Part shown: positions 58,459 through 64,000 of the stretch, in pieces
How the letters are laid out: each line of letters opens with the position of its first letter
Position numbering within the stretch: position 1 is the stretch's first letter
Origin: Calamus simplicifolius
Lineage: Eukaryota; Streptophyta; Magnoliopsida; Arecales; Arecaceae
Length of the DNA: 64,000 nt
Assembly: GCA_900491605.1 (NCBI GenBank)
Contig: UESW01004376.1
Location: 777,831 to 841,830, forward strand
Direction of reading: 5' to 3'
Translations under genes and position numbers: made by a program
Notes under the pieces: model-generated
Told to the model about the DNA's origin: nothing
Databases searched by the model: none
The model's input: the letters and a program-made list of their open reading frames with translations, nothing else

Positions 58459-61400
58459 TTAGGCAGCCACCCCAGCAAGCTCTTTCTCCGATGTTGACAG
58501 CACTAGTTTCTGGGGCTGCATTGCAAAGAAATGTTCATACTCCCTTTAATGAATAGGTCAAAATTAAATTTTAACATGAAGGAACAAAAAGCTGCACAAG
58601 ATCCATGCATCATGCCTATATATATATAGGATCTGACATACATTCCTCAAACTGCCATTGGACTGTTCCCATCTGTGTCTTATGTCTGATTAAACGTCAG
58701 TCAATATGCGAATTTTTCCTTTGAAAGTAAATAAGATAAAAAGTCATATGAGAAGATAAAGACATGCATCAAGACTAGAAATGGCCCCACTAAGGAGACA
58801 AGCTTCAAGTTCATTAAACAGTGGAAAGTTGAATGAAACACTGTTATTGGATTTTATAGTTTGGGCTGTCAGATGATGAAACCCATAATAGGTAGCAGCA
58901 CAACAGGGGGGAAAAAAGGCAACCCAATAATACTGAGAAGACCTCAAGATATTGTATAATAATAAAGATTCTCAATGTCCAGCGCTTTTCCTACCATCTA
59001 ATATTCTTTTAAGAAAAAAAGAGATTTACAAATAGGTGTTCCTAAACATCCAAAGAGCAAGTATCTAATTTCCAAATAAAAGCTTGCTATAGGTGCTTGT
59101 GAATGGAGATGTGATATTGCAGAGGGAAGTAACTAAATACTCACCGCAGCCAAATCCTTCTCATGCTTGGGGATGAAGGCAGTATCTATCTTTCCATTTT
59201 TGAAGTCCTGAAAATCCATAAGCATGCATTTAAACCAAGTTAGATTTTAGAAGTTCTGGCTTGCGATTTTCTCTGTATTCATCTGGATCTATTGGACAAA
59301 AATTCCTGCAGTATGCAATTTAGAATCTGCATACCTCAATATCAAGAATTAGCTTATGGTATTCAATGGTTGTAGGAATTCCTGTGGAAGGATGAAACCG
59401 ATGATCAGTTATAGAGCACAAAACAAATACAGTCAACAATAAAAATTTGAGCGCAGTCCCTTACAAATTTTCCATAATTATCATACATTAAAATAGTCAA
59501 AGCGAAGGATGGCTCAAAGTAGTAAATGAGGAAGCTTTATAGATACCATTGTAGACTGTTTGCTACTTTGCTACATTCTGGTACCAGTGTGGATCTCAAA
59601 ATTCCCCTTGCGTATTAAAGGATATACCTTTTCTTTTATGTGAAGTATCGCATCTACAGATTGTCATATTTTATCCATTGCAAATATTATTCTACTTCCG
59701 CCGAGAACAAAGCACAATAATGCAGAAACAGCAAGTTAATAATTGAGGGAAAAATGAGGAAAAGGCTAGTTAATTCTAACAGACTCGCTAGAACACAGCC
59801 TCAGAATTAAAGCAAAACATAGGTAGGAGAGGCAAGAGAGGCAAGAATGTCACTTTAAAGTCAGTTATAGAGCACAAGGCAAAAGAAAGTATTCATGTCC
59901 ACCACTAGGTAGAGGTCTTTATATATGATAACATACCATGTCAATATTCATCAAGAACTGCTTAAGGTAATGTTAAATATTCTTTAGTTCACCAAGTTCT
60001 TACAAGCCTTCTAACCTGCAATTAAAGTGTCATCAAGAGCCCTTTTCATCCGCTCTATTGCTTTCTCCCTGGTTGGTGCCCACACAATAAGCTAAATGAC
60101 AGAGCACAACTGTTAGAACCAACCATATGAGTGGTTTTCAGCTAAAAAATCTAGCAAAAATAATAGCTGTAGAAGATAGGAGCAGATTAGTGTAGTTTAC
60201 AACATTTTGCTTAAGTTTTTGTGAAAGGACCTTTTATTAGTTTACAAATGAATATTAAGATGTATTTATTATGTAAATTGTAAAAGGCAAGCTAGAAATC
60301 CAAGTACCTTTCCTAACAAGGAGTCATAGCTTGGAGGAACAACATAGCCTGGATAAACATGACTATCCATTCTCACAAATGGACCTCCAGATGGCAAATA
60401 TGATGTAATCTTTCCTGAAATTTTAAAAGTTTTAGAAACGTTAAACAGATGAATAGTTCATGAAGGTAAATTTAACAGAAGTTTCAGACAGCTTGTTCAA
60501 GTAACAATGAAGGCACACTTGTCAGCAAGCATAAAAATGGTAACAAGAGAAGGAATCCACAATAACAAGAGCATTGGAAAGAAAATTAGTCTCTTTACAG
60601 ATCAAATGGCATCATTGCAATCTGTAAACCAATTGGAGCATCAAAGGCAAAATGCAGGTGTACATCACACAATATTTCAGAGGGGTACAATATGAAAGTT
60701 AAGCTGAAATTTCAACCTAAAACTCATGCCAACTTCAACCCGTCTAATAATTAAGTTTCCCATGAGATACTTACTTGAAAAAAAAAGAGAGAAATACCTG
60801 GCCCTGGGCGAAATCCTTTGAAGGCATCCTCCGCATTTATACGGCACTCAATTGAATGTCCTTTCAGAACAATGTCTTCCTGCAGGTGGCAAATAATATA
60901 AGTATAACGAACCCAAGTTGTCATCAATTATCATAATGAACTTTGAAAAACAAGGCTTACCTGCTTGTATGTCAGCCTCTCTCCAAGAGCAACTCGAATT
61001 TGTTCTTCAATCAAATCAGTTGAAGAAATCATTTCAGTGACTGGGTGCTCTACCTGGTTTTATCACCAAAAAAGAAAAGGAAAAGCTTTATATGCAAAAT
61101 ATTAAGTAGCCTCACAAGAAACAAGCATGAACCATTGATATCATCCATACCTGGATCCTAGTGTTCATCTCCATGAAGTAGAAGGAACCTCTTTCATCCA
61201 AGAGAAACTCCACAGTTCCCACACCGATGTAACCTATGGATGCAGCAGCTGCTACAGCAGCATCACCCATAGCTTTGCGTAATTCAGGGGTCAGTGCAGG
61301 TGATGGAGCTTCTTCTAGGAGCTTCTGATTCCTTCTCTGTCATACACATCACAAGTCATCTAATTAATTTAACATAAAATTTTATATGTCAAAAGCTGGG

Positions 61401-63667
61401 CATGGTGTGCATGAACAGTAAACAGCTTTATAAATTAAATCCACTACAGAATACTATAAAAACTTATCAGTAACTAAATAAAAAGAGATTTCTCGCACTA
61501 ATGTTTTTCATATCTGCATTAAAAATGTTAAATAAGTGGATAACTTCTACACTGTGAGAATATTGATTTTATTTCATCCAATTAACAGCTCGTAATTACT
61601 TGAGATTAAGGCAGGCAAGTTCTGGTTGTTATTGCATAGTATGTCATGTCATAGCCTTTCCCTATTTATGCTTCTGCTAAGTAATTTCAAAAAAGTGGTG
61701 CTCGGTTACTAACAGCATTGTCACATAGCTTGGGCTACGGATTACCATCGCCATAACATTTGTGCATGTAGTGCTACATATGCACGCATAGAAACTTTAA
61801 ATTAGGAGTCAACTCCCGTGTCGAGAGGAGGAAGAAAGAGTAAGAGCCAACTGGAACTGGGACTGATTTCCATTATGATCCATAATGGGCATGGGAAGGA
61901 TAACTGAATTAATAAAGATTCAGTTATTTCCTCCGTTCTTTTGGACTTTTCTTTGTTTCTGGCAATTTACATTCTTCTTAGAGCCAATTCAGATCAAATC
62001 AATATTATCAGTGTTTACCCAGGTATCTAGAAAAAGCAGGGTCATTCGTATAGAAATCAGATAATACCTCCCTTTGATGCAAGGATTCAAACGTTTGATG
62101 TCAGACTCATTGGCAAAGGAGAAAAAATTGGAATAAAAGACCATTTCTATCAGTGTCAAGCCGGATATCAGTCACGGTTGGATCTTCACATTTTAGATTT
62201 CAACACAATGAAAATATCTATACTTTATTGCAGGGAAAAGAAAAATGAAGAGAAGAAATGTATTTTACAGTCCTCAAAAATTGGTAATTGAAAATTCAGT
62301 TTATCTATTTAACTTAGACGGTATAAATTGGAGATCGGATGTTTTTTCTCAATTACTGTATCTGTTCATTCTACCTGCCAAATCAGTTGATTCAGTCAAG
62401 GGTCAAGCTGCAGAAGTTTTTTCAACACTGGCATCATTTAATGATAGGAGGCAAATAATGATCATAGATGAAGTACCTGAATACTGCAATCACGCTCCCC
62501 AAAATGAACAACATTGCCATACTTGTCTGCAAGAACCTGTGAAGCAAAACATGGGAGTTTTACAGTCACATAATTCCCCAAGTTATTTATTCTGCAATTC
62601 TCATATTTTGCATTGTATAATCCTGCAAACACTTAGTAATTGATTACATTAATCTCAAATTCTTCATCAAAAAATTTCATTGCCGTTACAAACAAAGGGA
62701 TAGAATGTAAGTTTTTGAGTTTTTGACCATACACTTTGGTTTAAAAATACATACATGCATGCATAGGCACATACAAAGATAGATGATTGACACTTTTTTC
62801 TTGTAAATTGTTGTTCCACAGGGCTTTATTTAGTTGTAACTGTTAATTAATAATTTGATATTTTCCTCATTAAATTTATAATTCCATGAATTTTAATAAA
62901 TTGCAGAATCTAGATTTAGCTGGATTAATCCTGAATCTTGACCGTGTGAGAATGTTCTGCCATGGTTCAGACCATATCTTAAACATCCAATGTAATCAGT
63001 AAATCAGTCATACCAGATCTTTCAGAGTAAATCACAATTTTTTAACCAGAAGTTCTTCTGTTAAAAAGCCAGAGCCGGTTTTGGATGACTGAACGATTTA
63101 TGCCCATATGGAAAGCTACGGAATATTCTTTAATTGTACATTTCTGTTTAGTTCATGCAGGAAACTGAGTCAACAATCAGATGCTTTGGAATTACTATAC
63201 TAGCCGAAGATAAGATTTCTGATACCATCAACCACGTAGTTCATTTTAAGTTCGATTACATCAAAAACTTAGAAGCAATTCATTCTTTACATGTCCTAAT
63301 GCAATTTCTCCAAATCTAAGATGTACAGAGAGGTTATGGGTGCATTTTACCTGGAACTCAATGTGCCTTGGATTCTGGATGTATTTCTCCAGGTAAACCC
63401 CATCATTTCCAAATGCCGCCGCTGCCTCACTCTTAGCTTGCTACACATATTAAGTGATTTTAGTTTAAAAATAAAACAAAATAAGGTCCATGTTCCCAAG
63501 TTTCCAAACTGTTTGAACAATATATATATATATATATAAAGACAAAGCCATTAGGTGTTTGCAACCAATCTCAAGGTATTTGTCATATGATATACCTGGA
63601 GCAACTTTACAAACTCTTCAGGTTGGTGAGCTAGACGCATCCCACGCCCTCCACCACCAGCAGTTGC
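58459..63667 (-). CDS. CAC2: Biotin carboxylase, plastid acetyl-CoA carboxylase subunit (3' part)
   Basis: Eleven exons on the minus strand, in coding order: 63667-63596, 63440-63351, 62536-62477, 61336-61151, 61053-60961, 60879-60798, 60414-60308, 60091-60016, 59381-59335, 59207-59145 and 58515-58459 (TAA at 58461-58459). All have GT..AG introns and consistent phases. They give 310 residues, the C-terminal three fifths of an enzyme of roughly 530. The enzyme carboxylates biotin on the carrier protein with ATP and bicarbonate, the first half-reaction of acetyl-CoA carboxylase in plastid fatty-acid synthesis. Visible motifs are the ATP-grasp glycine loop ([12 protein letters not shown]), [35 protein letters not shown] and the metal and catalytic residues in [19 protein letters not shown]. 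The C-terminal domain has [29 protein letters not shown] and [15 protein letters not shown]. Nothing is broken. The N-terminal exons and transit peptide lie beyond the right edge. The gene converges with the SAM gene. Confidence 0.96.
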
Positions 63668-64000
63668 CTATAAGTAATTGAAAGGAAACTCATGACATGA
63701 TCAAAAAAATTCTGAAGAGCAACTTATGTTAAGGAGTGGAAAGGTTTTAGTTCCTGTCTCCACTCAGTTGCACATAGTAGTGCTCTGCAAAAATAAGTCC
63801 AGATAACAGAATGCAGCGTACAAAGAAATTCTAGCATAGCTCAAAAATAATCCCAGAGGCTAGATCACAGGGGCCTTGCAGCTGCAACATAATAACATAA
63901 AGGTGGAATAATGTCTTCTAAAAATTAAAACCGCATTCTGGAAGAATTAAACCACTAGTGGACATGAGTGTTTAATCCCAGGTTTTCAGTCTCAGTACAA
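63668..64000 (-). other. Intron of biotin carboxylase gene
   Basis: This lies upstream of the first visible exon, whose acceptor reads TTATAG on the minus strand. No further exon of the family is recognised before the window edge. Confidence 0.7.

Noticed and set aside
62245..62643. Plus-strand frame of 132 codons
   Set aside because: It overlaps the exon 62477-62536 of biotin carboxylase on the other strand and otherwise lies in intron. No motif is seen.
1..64000. tRNA, rRNA or other structural RNA genes
   Set aside because: No cloverleaf-like stretch with plausible promoter boxes or rRNA similarity was noticed. A covariance-model scan would be needed to exclude small RNA genes.

Overview
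This is a transposon-rich stretch of a flowering-plant nuclear genome. The evidence is introns with GT..AG borders, LTR retrotransposons of plant lineages (Tat, Tekay-like, SIRE-like), a plant LRR receptor pseudogene and the split gene for plastid biotin carboxylase. The family and style of the elements suggest a monocot, perhaps a palm, but that is only an inference. About 44 kb on the left is nested and decayed mobile DNA, and about 19 kb on the right holds two real genes in convergent (tail-to-tail) order. Bases 39472-40456 are an assembly gap of 985 N.

Left part. Positions 1-6.64 kb hold a decayed Ty3/gypsy element of the Tat type on the minus strand (gag, protease, RT, RNase H, a second archaeal-type RNase H, integrase), with a tandem repeat in its 3' untranslated part and its 5' LTR at the right. 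Next to it is an LRR receptor-like kinase pseudogene (6.72-8.64 kb, minus) with a TATA box but no kinase domain. AT-rich DNA follows with a fold-back element and small tandem duplications. A complete but decayed Ty1/copia element (13662-20305, minus) has two LTRs and a perfect 5-bp target duplication, GTCAA. It lies between two LINE fragments of one family. A third LINE 3' end and a hAT transposase pseudogene come next, up to 25.6 kb.

Middle part. At 27.77-28.48 kb a MITE-like element with inverted repeats carries a decayed AP2/ERF DNA-binding-domain fragment, the most interesting object in the window. A 2302-bp solo LTR (28926-31227, target duplication CTTTT) belongs to the same broad family as the 2610-bp LTR at 42053-44662, which is the 5' LTR of a Tekay-like Ty3/gypsy element on the minus strand. 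A SIRE-like copia element on the plus strand (LTR 33724-35210, coding to 39471) runs into the gap.

Right part. A SAM-domain protein gene (plus, six visible exons, 47329-55352) has its first exon outside the visible sequence. The 3' half of the nuclear gene for plastid biotin carboxylase (CAC2/accC type, minus, eleven visible exons, 58459-63667) runs off the right edge. Its product works in de novo fatty-acid synthesis. The role of the SAM protein is not known to me beyond likely protein-protein interaction. No novel multi-gene system was found.
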